NCBI GenBank assembly: GCA_036339995.1
Contig: JAYYZW010000119.1
Coordinates: 1-64,000 of the forward strand
From: JAYYZW01 sp036339995
Lineage (GTDB): Bacteria; Pseudomonadota; Gammaproteobacteria; Ga0077536
DNA: 64,000 nt
Direction: 5' to 3'
The notes under the pieces were generated by a model. That model did no database searches. It saw only the letters and a program-made list of their open reading frames with translations, and was not told the origin of the DNA. Below, piece by piece: positions 9,999 to 19,268 of the stretch. A program made the position numbers and the translations under genes. Each line of letters begins with the position of its first letter. Positions within the stretch are counted from its first letter, which is position 1.

Positions 9999-10535
9999 TT
10001 AATTCTGTTTTCGCCGCAGGAGTACGTACAGCGCGCCAGAGCCGCCGTCGTTGCGCGGTGCCGAGGTAAAGGCGCGCACACTGCCATGCTGGCGTAGCCA
10101 GCGGCCTACCTTGGGCTTGAGTACCGGGTTCTTTCCGGGTGAACTCAAGCCTTTCCCGTGGATGACACGCACACAGGCGAAGCGCTGCCGGTTCGCGTGT
10201 ACGAGAAACGCCACGAGTCGTTCCTTGGCTTCGGGCACCGTCATCCCGTGGAGGTCGAGTTCATCCTGTACGGCATATCGGCCGCGTCTGAGTTTGCGCA
10301 GCACGCTGCGCTGCAGACCGGGACGGTGAAATTCGGTGACCTCACCGCTGTCGGCGGAATCCCAGTCGAAATCACCGCGATCAAGGTCGCGCATGACGGC
10401 CGCTGCATCACTTTCGGAGTGACGCGGTAGCGGCGGCGGCCGCGGACGGTCCAGTGCGACCGTGTCGTGTTCGAGTCTCCTTACCTTGCCGAAGAGCTTC
10501 TGGAAGGAATCGAGTTCCGAATCATCCCGCGCCAC
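9999..10535 (-). CDS. Smr-domain protein (SmrB/YfcN-like ribosome rescue nuclease candidate)
   Basis: A 178-residue protein with an unstructured, charged N-terminal half and a C-terminal Smr domain. The domain shows the ELDLHGMTVPEA and CVRVIHGKGL motifs, and ends in SGALYVLLRRK. Smr-domain proteins of this layout in gammaproteobacteria (SmrB) cut mRNA at collided ribosomes; that role is inferred from family architecture. It lies 54 bases downstream of purL on the same strand and has a GGAG-type ribosome site. Confidence 0.85.
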   Translation of the reverse strand: MARDDSELDSFQKLFGKVRRLEHDTVALDRPRPPPLPRHSESDAAAVMRDLDRGDFDWDSADSGEVTEFHRPGLQRSVLRKLRRGRYAVQDELDLHGMTVPEAKERLVAFLVHANRQRFACVRVIHGKGLSSPGKNPVLKPKVGRWLRQHGSVRAFTSAPRNDGGSGALYVLLRRKQN

Positions 10536-10589
10536 GATATCGTCTCTCCTCGTAGTAATTTTTAGATCGGTCGGCGTGCCGCGACGAGG

Positions 10590-13500
10590 TCAACTACCGG
10601 AAACCCAGCGCCTTGCGTTGTTGAACAAAGCCATCCACGGACTTTCCTCATCGCCCCATGACGGTGGACACCACGAATACTGCTTGCTCAAGAACCCCCG
10701 TTCCGGATGCGGCATCATGATGGTGATCCTGCCGTCGTCGGTGGTGAGGCCAGTGACCCCGCGCGGCGATCCATTGGGATTAAAGGGATAGGTCTCGGTG
10801 CATTGTCCGCGGTTATCGACGAAGCGCAAACACACGCCGCGTTCGTCGTCCGGCGCGCCGGGGGGCCATAGTGCGCGGCCTTCGCCATGGGCGACGATAA
10901 TGGGCGCGGACAGGCCTTCCAGGCCCGCGGTCAAAATCGAGTTCGATCGGATCACTTCGGCCATGACGAGGCGCGCTTCGAACTGTTCGGAGGTGTTGCG
11001 CTCGAATGACGGCCAGTGCGTGGCGCCTGGAATGAGGTCTCGAAGCTCGCTCAGCATCTGGCAGCCGTTGCAAACCCCAAGCGTAAACGTATCCGGCCGA
11101 GTGAAAAAAGCTTCAAACACGTCGCGCGCGCGCCTATTCAGGCGGATGGTTCCAGCCCACCCGCGTCCCGCTCCCAGAACGTCACCGTAGGAGAATCCAC
11201 CGCAGACCGCGAGACCGACGATACCGTTCAGTGATTCCCTGCCGTCGATGATATCGGTCATGTGTACGTCGACTGCATCGAAGCCGGCGCGGTCGAAGGC
11301 CGCGGCCATTTCAATGTGTCCGTTCACGCCCTGCTCACGCAGCACAGCGACCCGTGGGCGCGCGCCCGTTGTGGCGGCAACGGAAACGCAGTGATCACTG
11401 AAGTTTGTTCGCGGAAGCCTGATCGCAAGCCCTGGATCATCGCGATCGAGAATGACGGCGAGTTCCTGATCGGCACACTCGGGGTTATCGCGCAGGCGCT
11501 GTATCGCATGCGTCGTCGACGAATAAATGGCCAGCAACGCGTTCATATCCGCCTCGATTACCCGTTTCCCTCGGTGACCTAGCTTGAGCATTCCATTGTC
11601 AACAGGCCGTCCGATCACGTGAACGCAGTCGCCAAGGCCAGTCGACTCCGCGAAAAAGGATTCGACGCGGTCGCGATCGGCGGCCGGAATTTGGATGACC
11701 GCGCCGAGTTCTTCGGCGAACAAGGCGGTCAGCGGATCATTGCCGAGCGCAGTCAGATCGATATCCAGTCCATGCCTGGCGGCGAACGCCATTTCGGCGA
11801 GCGTAACGGCAAGTCCACCGTCCGATCGATCGTGATAGGCCAGCAGATGACCGCCATCGTTCAGCGCCTGCACAGCCCGGAATAAATCTGCAAGGTCGCG
11901 AGCCTCCTCGCAGTCGGGAGGATCGCCGCCCGGCATGCCGTAACATTGCGCCAAGATCGATCCGCCCACTCGATTGCGTCCGCGGCCCAGGTCAACGAGC
12001 AGCAACACGGTGTCTTCATCGCGCGAGAGTTCGGGGGTCATGCTCTGGCGCACGTCTGTGACCGGCGCGAACGCGGACACGATCAGCGAAACGGGCGCCA
12101 CCGTTTGCCACGTTTCGCCGTCGACATCCCAAGCTGAGCGCATAGACATTGAATCTTTGCCAACCGGAATGTTGATACCCAGTGCGGGACAGAACTCCAG
12201 GCCGATCGCGCGTACCATGTCATAAAGTCGGGCGTCCTCTCCCGGATGTCCCGCCGGGCACATCCAGTTAGCCGAAAGCACGACATCGGCCAGCTGTTTG
12301 ATCCGCGCCGCCGCGATATTGGTGAGGGCCTCACCCACGGCGAGGCGGGCGGACGCGGGTCCGTCGATCAAGGCCACAGGCGTGCGTTCGCCCAGCGCCA
12401 TAGCCTCACCGACATGGTTCGAAAAACCACTCGATGTCACCGCGCAATCGGCCACCGGTACCTGCCATGGCCCGACCATTTGGTCCCGAACGGCGAGTCC
12501 GCCGACCGTACGATCGCCGATCGTGATAAGGAAACGTTTGTCGCCGACGCCGGGAAAGGAGAATACGCGCTCCAGCGCTTCTTGGAGATCGACCCGCGAG
12601 AGGTCTGGCGAAGCCAGGTCCGTCTTAACGTGTTCCACGTCACGCTGCATGCGCGGGGGTTTGCCGAATATGACATCCATCGGTATATCGATGGCCGGCG
12701 TTCCCGTGAGGCTGTCACTTACGACGATCTGTTCGCGTTCGGTCGCCGTACCGACGACCGCATAAGGACAGCGTTCGCGTTTACAGATTTCGGCGATCTG
12801 TTCAACGCTGTCGGCGCTGACGGCGAGGACGTAACGCTCCTGGGCCTCGTTACACCAGATCTCGTGCGGCGACATGCCTGGCTCCGCGTTGGGAATGTCG
12901 CGCAATTCAATGATGCCGCCACGATCGCTGTCGTGCAGTATTTCCGGAATCGCGTTGGATAAACCGCCCGCGCCGACGTCGTGTATCGTTAGCAGGGGGT
13001 TGGCGTCGCCGGCGGCCCAGCACGTATCGATCACCTGCTGGCAGCGGCGCTGCATCTCGGCGTTATCCCGTTGTACCGACGCGAAGTCGAGGTCCGCATC
13101 AATGGCACCCGAGCCGAGCGATGATGCGGCGCCGCCCCCCAGGCCGATGAGCATCGCGGGCCCGCCGAGTACAAGGATCCGGGCACCGACGGGAATCGCC
13201 TGCTTGACGACATGTCCGGGCCGGATGTTGCCTAGGCCCCCGGCCAGCATGATGGGTTTGTCATAACCGCGTACTGTACGTGTGGTATCACCACGCGACT
13301 CGAAGCTGCGGAAATAACCGGTCAACGCCGGCCGACCGAATTCATTATTGAAAGAAGCAGCGCCGATGGGCCCTTCGAGCATGACATCGAGCGCTGTCGC
13401 AAGTCGGGGATTGAACGGCCGTTCGGTTTCCCAGGGTCGTGCGGCGCCGGGCAGGCGCAGGTGCGACACTGTGAAACCGGTCAAGCCCGCCTTTGGCTTC

Positions 13501-14474
13501 GCACCCCGTCCGGTCGCGCCCTCGTCGCGGATTTCGCCGCCGGCGCCGGTCGACGCGCCCGGATAGGGAGATATCGCCGTCGGGTGATTATGCGTTTCGA
13601 CCTTCATCACGATCGACACGTCTTCGGGATGATGCGCATAAATGAGGTTCGCACCGTTCACACAAAACCGCTCTGCGCGATAGCCCCGACTGACCGCGGC
13701 GTTGTCTCGATAGGCGGACAAGACGTCGTTGGGATGGCGGGCAAAGGTGTTTCGAATCATGTCGAACAGGCTGAGCGGTTCCTCACGTCCGTCTACCAAC
13801 CATGATGCGTTGAAGATCTTATGGCGGCAGTGCTCAGAATTGGCCTGCGCGAACATCATCAGTTCGACGTCCGTCGGATCACGTTCGAGTTCGCGATACC
13901 GACCGTCGAGATAATCGATCTCTTCGTCCGCCAGCGCGAGGCCGAGCTCCGTATTGGCGGCTATGAGTGCATCGCGTCCTTTTGCCAGCAGCGGGACACG
14001 GACTAGCTGACCAGGCCGTGCCGCCGAATTGAGCAGATCGAGCTCGGCGCACGATCGCATGACGGTTTCCGTCATGCGATCGTGGAGAAACGGCAGCAAG
14101 CCTTCGATGCCCTTCCGGTCGAGGCCGGTGACGAACCAGGCGGTCACACGCTCGATACGCTCGAGTCCAATCACCCCGCAATTCACGCAGATGTCGGCCG
14201 CCTTGCTAGACCAGGGAGATATCGTGCCGATGCGCGGCGTAACCAGAATGTCGGGCTCTGTGGCTGGATTGTCGCCGGCGTCGTCGCGCGCGCGGGTAAG
14301 CCGTTTCAGCAGGTCCCGCTCGGCATTCGTCGCACCGTCGGCGTTGTGGAACCAGGCGGCGAACAAATGCTCCGCGTCGATCGTCTCCAAGGCCGGCGCT
14401 ACGTTTACGCAATCGGCCTTGAGTTTTTCGATTCGAAAGGGCGAAAGGGCGGAACCGCCCCGGAGTAACAACAT
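10590..14474 (-). CDS. purL: Phosphoribosylformylglycinamidine synthase (single-chain form)
   Basis: A 1294-residue protein of the large single-polypeptide type found in gammaproteobacteria. It performs the fourth step of purine synthesis. The ATP-grasp-like synthetase core includes FAQANSEHCRHKIFNA and VKVETHNHPTAISPYPGAS. The C-terminal glutaminase has GGFSYGDVLGAGRGWAG, the nucleophile in LGVCNGCQML, and MMPHPERGF. The start at 14474 is only 18 bases from an inverted-repeat element, so that element occupies the purL upstream region. A TAG stop ends the gene before smr. Confidence 0.98.
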   Translation of the reverse strand: MLLLRGGSALSPFRIEKLKADCVNVAPALETIDAEHLFAAWFHNADGATNAERDLLKRLTRARDDAGDNPATEPDILVTPRIGTISPWSSKAADICVNCGVIGLERIERVTAWFVTGLDRKGIEGLLPFLHDRMTETVMRSCAELDLLNSAARPGQLVRVPLLAKGRDALIAANTELGLALADEEIDYLDGRYRELERDPTDVELMMFAQANSEHCRHKIFNASWLVDGREEPLSLFDMIRNTFARHPNDVLSAYRDNAAVSRGYRAERFCVNGANLIYAHHPEDVSIVMKVETHNHPTAISPYPGASTGAGGEIRDEGATGRGAKPKAGLTGFTVSHLRLPGAARPWETERPFNPRLATALDVMLEGPIGAASFNNEFGRPALTGYFRSFESRGDTTRTVRGYDKPIMLAGGLGNIRPGHVVKQAIPVGARILVLGGPAMLIGLGGGAASSLGSGAIDADLDFASVQRDNAEMQRRCQQVIDTCWAAGDANPLLTIHDVGAGGLSNAIPEILHDSDRGGIIELRDIPNAEPGMSPHEIWCNEAQERYVLAVSADSVEQIAEICKRERCPYAVVGTATEREQIVVSDSLTGTPAIDIPMDVIFGKPPRMQRDVEHVKTDLASPDLSRVDLQEALERVFSFPGVGDKRFLITIGDRTVGGLAVRDQMVGPWQVPVADCAVTSSGFSNHVGEAMALGERTPVALIDGPASARLAVGEALTNIAAARIKQLADVVLSANWMCPAGHPGEDARLYDMVRAIGLEFCPALGINIPVGKDSMSMRSAWDVDGETWQTVAPVSLIVSAFAPVTDVRQSMTPELSRDEDTVLLLVDLGRGRNRVGGSILAQCYGMPGGDPPDCEEARDLADLFRAVQALNDGGHLLAYHDRSDGGLAVTLAEMAFAARHGLDIDLTALGNDPLTALFAEELGAVIQIPAADRDRVESFFAESTGLGDCVHVIGRPVDNGMLKLGHRGKRVIEADMNALLAIYSSTTHAIQRLRDNPECADQELAVILDRDDPGLAIRLPRTNFSDHCVSVAATTGARPRVAVLREQGVNGHIEMAAAFDRAGFDAVDVHMTDIIDGRESLNGIVGLAVCGGFSYGDVLGAGRGWAGTIRLNRRARDVFEAFFTRPDTFTLGVCNGCQMLSELRDLIPGATHWPSFERNTSEQFEARLVMAEVIRSNSILTAGLEGLSAPIIVAHGEGRALWPPGAPDDERGVCLRFVDNRGQCTETYPFNPNGSPRGVTGLTTDDGRITIMMPHPERGFLSKQYSWCPPSWGDEESPWMALFNNARRWVSGS

Positions 14475-14492
14475 TTGATTTCTAACCCTTAG

Positions 14493-14654
14493 GGAATCTC
14501 TGAATAAGTCATGGTGCGTCTGAATTGTTCATAAAATTGTGCAGATCAAGGCACGAATCGCAGCCAATAGCGGGGACTATTGGCAAGGTTCGTAACGCTG
14601 AGCTGCGCGATTTTATGGGCAAGGCAGATGTGCCATGACTTATTCAAAGGTTCC
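14493..14654 (-). mobile_element. MITE-like inverted-repeat element, copy A (162 bp)
   Basis: A non-coding element with terminal inverted repeats (GGAATCTCTGAATAAGTCAT left, GGAACCTTTGAATAAGTCAT as the complement of the right end). It is flanked by a direct TTAG at 14489-14492 and 14655-14658, as expected for an IS5-type target duplication. It matches copies B and C end to end, in the opposite orientation. The centre holds GCCAATAG / CTATTGGC as a hairpin around 14563-14584. The right TTAG supplies the TAA stop of the secretin-like gene. The left end is 18 bases from the purL start. Confidence 0.85.
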
Positions 14655-15515
14655 TTAGGGTATGACTTCCACCTTCACCCAGACGTCGTAGACGTCGCTA
14701 CCCTGGCGCCGCGTGCTGTAAAGCGTACCGCTCGTCGAATCGTTGAATGCCTGGGCGGCACCGCCGAATGGTATCCATTCGCCCAGCCGACCGCTGACGG
14801 TCGTTGACAGGCCGCGTGAGTCGATCAAACCGCCGCCAGAGCGATTGAGGTTCTCGGTAAACGGCGAGATCTCAAGGTTGATCCGGTCGCCCGCAACACG
14901 CGGTAGGACGTAGAAACCTGCACCGGCATTACGATACCTGACGGACCCGAACACAGTAGCGCCATACGGCGTCCACACCACCGAGTGCTGCGGTATTGGG
15001 ACGGATTTCCCCGCACTGATGAAAGCTGGCGACCCTTCAATGGCATGCACGAAATGCGTATTGTCGGCATCGTGCACGCCCTGCGTGCTGAAATTGCGAT
15101 ATTGAACGTGGTTATCTCTATCGCCATAGGTGATGCTCGCGCCCGGCCCACGCGCCGGCCGACCGACCCGGGCTTGAACATCGCCGCCAGTGATGCGGGC
15201 CGACAGTTCGTTTTCGCGAAGTTGCGAGTGCGCATCGATGTCCTGACGCACGGTGATGCGCAGTTGTTTCAGTTTCGCATCGAGCGCCGCGAGGACGTTC
15301 TTGAGATCGGCCAGGTTTTCGGGCGTCGTGCGGATGATCAGCTGGTCGTTCATTCCGGTCACAGTACCGCCTTCGACAACCAATGCCTGGAGAGTCGGTA
15401 CAACGTCGTTCACAAGACGATGCTTGAGCGGAATGATCTCCAAGGTCATTTCGGCACTATGCACCGATGGGGCGATCGAGATAAGGGCGATTGTTAAGAT
15501 CAGGATACGGCTCAT
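14655..15515 (-). CDS. Exported protein with secretin N-domain-like fold, unknown function
   Basis: A 286-residue protein. Residues 1-21 form a signal peptide ending near VHSAEM. Residues 23-90 resemble the short N1-type domain of type II/III secretins (LKHRLVNDVVPTLQALV, then a QLIIRTTPENLADLKNVLAAL segment). No C-terminal secretin pore domain is present; the rest is Gly/Asn-rich beta-type sequence. The ATG at 15515 overlaps the stop of the upstream gene as ATGA. The stop codon TAA lies in the TTAG duplication of element A. A periplasmic or outer-membrane role is inferred. Confidence 0.65.
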   Translation of the reverse strand: MSRILILTIALISIAPSVHSAEMTLEIIPLKHRLVNDVVPTLQALVVEGGTVTGMNDQLIIRTTPENLADLKNVLAALDAKLKQLRITVRQDIDAHSQLRENELSARITGGDVQARVGRPARGPGASITYGDRDNHVQYRNFSTQGVHDADNTHFVHAIEGSPAFISAGKSVPIPQHSVVWTPYGATVFGSVRYRNAGAGFYVLPRVAGDRINLEISPFTENLNRSGGGLIDSRGLSTTVSGRLGEWIPFGGAAQAFNDSTSGTLYSTRRQGSDVYDVWVKVEVIP

Positions 15516-16045
15516 ATGTGCAGCCTCCGGAAATTCGTGTCGGGCACGCCACGTTCCCACATTTCCTCGATCCGGTCGACAAGCCCTGCGGCGATCCGCC
15601 TGTCGTTGAAATCCGCCGTCCCTTCGAAGCGAGCGGAAAACTGGCGATGTACGTATCCTGTGTTATCGGCAACGAGGATCGCTTCATTAAATTGTTTGTG
15701 CTGAGGCGCTGGCGCGCGAATTTCAATGTAACTCGGCAGACGCGAACTCAGTTCCAGCACCCGGTGACCGGTAGAAATGAGCGGTCTGGATTCAATGATG
15801 AACAGCCTTATCTGCGCAGTTCGGTTCTTCAAGGCCATATTCTTGAGGGCGTCGGCGAAGGCCTCATTATCGTAGATGGCAGGGTCTAGATGGCGGCTGA
15901 CGATGATCAGCGACTGTCTGCATTGCTGGGCCATCATCACACTGATCACGGCGAGCGATGTGTGATCGTCGAACGTCAGCGGCTCGGCCGTCCCTCCTAG
16001 GACGGCGCCTTCATAGCCGACGGCTTCATCGCGGACCTCAGACAT
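15512..16045 (-). CDS. DUF7931-like protein (phospholipase-D-like fold suspected), unknown function
   Basis: A 177-residue soluble protein without signal or membrane segment. It contains LAVISVMMAQQCRQSLIIVSR and FNEAILVADNTGYVHRQ, a pattern I associate with a small uncharacterised domain often found next to purB in gammaproteobacteria. I do not see a complete HKD motif, so catalytic phospholipase activity is not claimed. It overlaps purB by 8 bases and the secretin-like gene by 4, so all are probably translated together. Confidence 0.6.
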   Translation of the reverse strand: MSEVRDEAVGYEGAVLGGTAEPLTFDDHTSLAVISVMMAQQCRQSLIIVSRHLDPAIYDNEAFADALKNMALKNRTAQIRLFIIESRPLISTGHRVLELSSRLPSYIEIRAPAPQHKQFNEAILVADNTGYVHRQFSARFEGTADFNDRRIAAGLVDRIEEMWERGVPDTNFRRLHI

Positions 16046-17429
16046 CTTTGGCCAGCGCCGCTGCGTTGCCGGTGTAATTCGCGGGAGTCAACGCCTTGAG
16101 CGCCCGTTTGGCGTCCGTCGTTATATCCAGCCGGTCAATGAATTTTCCTAGGCTTTCACGGTCGATCCGTTGCCCACGGGTCAGTTTTTTCAACTGCTCG
16201 TAGGAATCGCTGATCCCATGGCGGCGCATGATCGTTTGAATCGGCTCGGCCAGTACTTCCCATGCATGATCGAGGTCGTGTGCGAGGCGATCTTTGTCGA
16301 TCTCGAGTTTACCCAGACCCATGAGCAGCGATCGGTAGGCGATCACGGAGTAAGCAAGGGCACTGCCCAGATTTCGCAGCACGGTCGAATCAGTGAGGTC
16401 GCGCTGCATTCTCGAAAGCGGTAGCTTCCGTGCAAAGTGATCGAGCAGCGCATTGGCGACGCCGAGATTACCCTCGGCGTTTTCGAAGTCGATCGGATTC
16501 ACTTTATGCGGCATGGTCGAAGATCCGACTTCGTCATCGACATGGTGCTGCCTGAAATAGCCGATCGAAATATAGCTCCAGATATCGCGGCACAGGTCCA
16601 TAAAAATCGTGTTCGTGCGCGCGAGAGCATCGGCGAATTCGGCGATACAGTCATGCGGTTCGATTTGGGTCGTATGTGAATTCCAGCTGAGTCCGAGGCT
16701 CAGCACGAAACGCTCGCTCAAGCGCGGCCAGTCGACATTCGGATAAGCCGCAAGGTGGGCGTTGTAGTTGCCGACGGCGCCGTTCATTTTCCCGAGCAGG
16801 GCAACTTGTTCCAGAGCATCTATCTGGCGGCGGAGGCGGACGGCGAAATTCGCCATTTCTTTGCCCATCGTCGTGGGCGACGCGGGCTGGCCGTGGGTAC
16901 GCGACAGCATCGCGTCGCCGGCATGCGCAGCGCCGAGGGACGCAAGCCTGCACAGCAGTTCGTTCATGGCCGGGAGCAATACGTCGGTGCGTGCATCGCT
17001 CAGCATCATGCCGTAAGCGAGGTTGTTGATGTCCTCGCTGGTACAGGCGAAATGAATGAACGGTATGGCGGCATCGAGGGTCCGATGTTCCGCGAAACAT
17101 TCGCGCAGGTAATATTCGACCGCCTTGACGTCATGGTTGGTGGTCGCTTCGATCTGCTTGATCTTTGCAGCTTCGGCCTCATCGAACGAATGCAATAGGC
17201 CTTCGAGAATACCGCTTTTCGAGTCGTCGAATGCCGGTAGCTCCGTAATCGAGTTTTCAGCGCCCAAGGCCTGCAGCCAGCGGACTTCGACGACGACACG
17301 ATAGCGCATGAGGCCAAATTCGCTGCATATGCGGCGCAGCGGGGCCGTGTGCCTGGCGTACCGGCCGTCCACCGGCGAAACGGCGTTGAGTTCTGACAGC
17401 GGCGTTGCGTCGCCGGCGGGGGGTGTCAT
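16038..17429 (-). CDS. purB: Adenylosuccinate lyase
   Basis: A 463-residue enzyme that releases fumarate from SAICAR and adenylosuccinate in purine synthesis. The fumarase-superfamily signature GSSTMPHKVNPIDFE is present near residue 295, with TSEDINNLAYG and SRTHGQPASPTTMGKE earlier. I chose ATG 17429 because it overlaps the stop of the aldo/keto reductase gene as ATGA. An in-frame GTG two codons upstream (17435) is possible. It is the second of four overlapping minus-strand genes. Confidence 0.96.
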   Translation of the reverse strand: MTPPAGDATPLSELNAVSPVDGRYARHTAPLRRICSEFGLMRYRVVVEVRWLQALGAENSITELPAFDDSKSGILEGLLHSFDEAEAAKIKQIEATTNHDVKAVEYYLRECFAEHRTLDAAIPFIHFACTSEDINNLAYGMMLSDARTDVLLPAMNELLCRLASLGAAHAGDAMLSRTHGQPASPTTMGKEMANFAVRLRRQIDALEQVALLGKMNGAVGNYNAHLAAYPNVDWPRLSERFVLSLGLSWNSHTTQIEPHDCIAEFADALARTNTIFMDLCRDIWSYISIGYFRQHHVDDEVGSSTMPHKVNPIDFENAEGNLGVANALLDHFARKLPLSRMQRDLTDSTVLRNLGSALAYSVIAYRSLLMGLGKLEIDKDRLAHDLDHAWEVLAEPIQTIMRRHGISDSYEQLKKLTRGQRIDRESLGKFIDRLDITTDAKRALKALTPANYTGNAAALAKDV

Positions 17430-18466
17430 GGACACGGGTTGGAAATCTCCTCATGCACAGCATCGATCGCTTTCAGCAGTTCGCGCGGCAGCTCCGATCC
17501 GCTCGCCTTCAAGTTGTGGTCCAACTGCGCAGTTGAACTTGCGCCTATGATAACGCTGGTTACAAAGGGTTTCGACGCGACGAACGCGAGTGCCATGTGA
17601 ACCGGGTCGATCGCGGCGGCAGATGCGATCTCGACGTAACGCCGCGTGGCCTGACGAGCGGCCGTATTCAAATAGCGATCGTGGCGTCCAAACAAGGTCA
17701 TGCGTGCGTCCGCCGGGGTCCGACCTTCGAGGTATTTTCCGCTCAGGGTACCGAATCCAAGGGGCGAATAGGCGAGCAGGCTCAGGTGTTCACGGTGCGC
17801 GATTTCGGCCCCGCCGACTTCAAAGCTGCGATTCAGGAGGTTGTAGGGGTTCTGGATCGAAGCGATACGCGGTAAGCCCTGTTGGCCCGCGATACGCAGA
17901 AACTCCATCATCCCCCAGGGCGTCTCGTTCGACAGACCTACGCAGCGAATCTTACCGCTGCGAACGATGTCGTTTAGCGCATGCAGGGTCTCCTCGATGC
18001 TGAACGCCTGTTCGTTTCGAGCCGGCTTGAATCCGAGTTGGCCGAAAAAATTCGCGGCGCGATCGGGCCAGTGCAGTTGAAAGAGGTCAATATAGTCCGT
18101 TTTAAGCCGCACGAGGCTCGCGTCCACCGCGCGTGCGAGGTTTTCGGCCTTGTGGACAGAACACCCGCCCCGTATCCAGGGCACGAAAGTGCCGGGGCCT
18201 GCCGCCTTCGTTGCGAGCACGATGCGATCCCGGCTGCCCCGTTGCGCTATCCAATCACCTACGATAGATTCCGATTCGCCGTAGGTCGCCGCTCGCGCCG
18301 GAACCGGATACATCTCGGCGGTATCGATCAAGTTGACACCGGTATCGCGGGCCCGATCCAATTGGGCATGCGCCTCCGCTGCGTTATTCTGTCCGCCGAA
18401 GGTCATCGTTCCCAGGCAGAACGCACTCACTTCCAGGTCAGTATTTCCGAGCTTGCGATATTCCAT
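17426..18466 (-). CDS. Aldo/keto reductase (Tas-like)
   Basis: A 346-residue NADPH-dependent oxidoreductase of the AKR superfamily. The catalytic tetrad can be seen: Asp and Tyr in NLIDTAEMYPVP, Lys in VLATKAAG, and His in LFQLHWPDR. It has the long-loop layout of E. coli Tas, which has 346 residues. The substrate is unknown. It is the first gene of the minus-strand operon AKR-purB-DUF7931-secretin-like and is coupled to purB by a 4-base overlap. Confidence 0.88.
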   Translation of the reverse strand: MEYRKLGNTDLEVSAFCLGTMTFGGQNNAAEAHAQLDRARDTGVNLIDTAEMYPVPARAATYGESESIVGDWIAQRGSRDRIVLATKAAGPGTFVPWIRGGCSVHKAENLARAVDASLVRLKTDYIDLFQLHWPDRAANFFGQLGFKPARNEQAFSIEETLHALNDIVRSGKIRCVGLSNETPWGMMEFLRIAGQQGLPRIASIQNPYNLLNRSFEVGGAEIAHREHLSLLAYSPLGFGTLSGKYLEGRTPADARMTLFGRHDRYLNTAARQATRRYVEIASAAAIDPVHMALAFVASKPFVTSVIIGASSTAQLDHNLKASGSELPRELLKAIDAVHEEISNPCP

Positions 18467-18593
18467 AAACAGAGATTCGTGATGATTCGATCTAAATTGA
18501 CTTCGAGGCCGGCCGATAGGCCCCCGAAATCGAATACTAAGCCGCCCCGACCCGTTCGCGCCGGTTCAGCGGTACGACTTCGGAGTCGGCTTG

Positions 18594-19217
18594 ATGCCTG
18601 AATGCTCCGTTGCCCAGCGATTCCGCGGATTTCTCCCCGTTATCATCGACGTGGAAACGGGAGGTTTCAATTCGCAAACCGACGCGCTGCTGGAAATCGC
18701 CGCGGTATTGATCGACATCGATGAGGCGCGGGGGTGGCACAGGCGCACCACGATTGGTTGCCACGTCACGCCCTTCGAAGGCGCTAATCTCGACAAAAGT
18801 TCGCTCGAATTCAACAAGATCGACCCGTATCACCCTTTTCGGCTCGCGATCGACGAAGGCGAGGCTCTCGAGAAGATCTTCGAAACCATCCGGGCCGAAA
18901 TTACGCGCCAAGAATGCAGCCGGGCGATCCTTGTCGGTCACAACCCGACCTTCGACCTCACTTTCGTCAAGGCCGCAGCGTCGCGTAGCGGCATCAAAAA
19001 GCTCCCCTTTCACAATTTCAGCACCTTCGATACGGCGGCCCTGGCGGGTGTGGCGTTCGGCCAGACCGTACTCGCGCGCGCCGTGCTGGCCGCGGGTCTC
19101 GACTGGGACGCTGACGAGGCGCATTCCGCCATTTACGACGCTGAACGTACGGCCGATCTCTTCTGTGAAATCGTCAATCGCTGGGACCGGTACTTGGATG
19201 CCGCCGAAGTTCCTTAG
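18594..19217 (+). CDS. rnt: Ribonuclease T
   Basis: A 207-residue DEDDh 3'-5' exoribonuclease that trims tRNA and other stable RNA ends. The acidic residues lie in PVIIDVETGGFN (exo I), LVGHNPTFDLTFV (exo II) and HSAIYDAERTADLF (exo III, with the catalytic His). The long insert with FEGANLDKSSLEF is typical of RNase T rather than DNA polymerase epsilon subunits. A TTG sits directly before the chosen ATG. The gene stands alone, divergent from the AKR operon. Confidence 0.93.
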   Translation: MPECSVAQRFRGFLPVIIDVETGGFNSQTDALLEIAAVLIDIDEARGWHRRTTIGCHVTPFEGANLDKSSLEFNKIDPYHPFRLAIDEGEALEKIFETIRAEITRQECSRAILVGHNPTFDLTFVKAAASRSGIKKLPFHNFSTFDTAALAGVAFGQTVLARAVLAAGLDWDADEAHSAIYDAERTADLFCEIVNRWDRYLDAAEVP

Positions 19218-19268
19218 CGCGCCTATTGCATGACAGACGGCGGCATAGTGTGAGCAGGGCGCGGGAAC

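Noticed and set aside
14475..14654. Coding sequence or transposase fragment inside the inverted-repeat elements
   Set aside because: No frame of useful length or transposase motif exists; the elements are 160 bp and full of stops.
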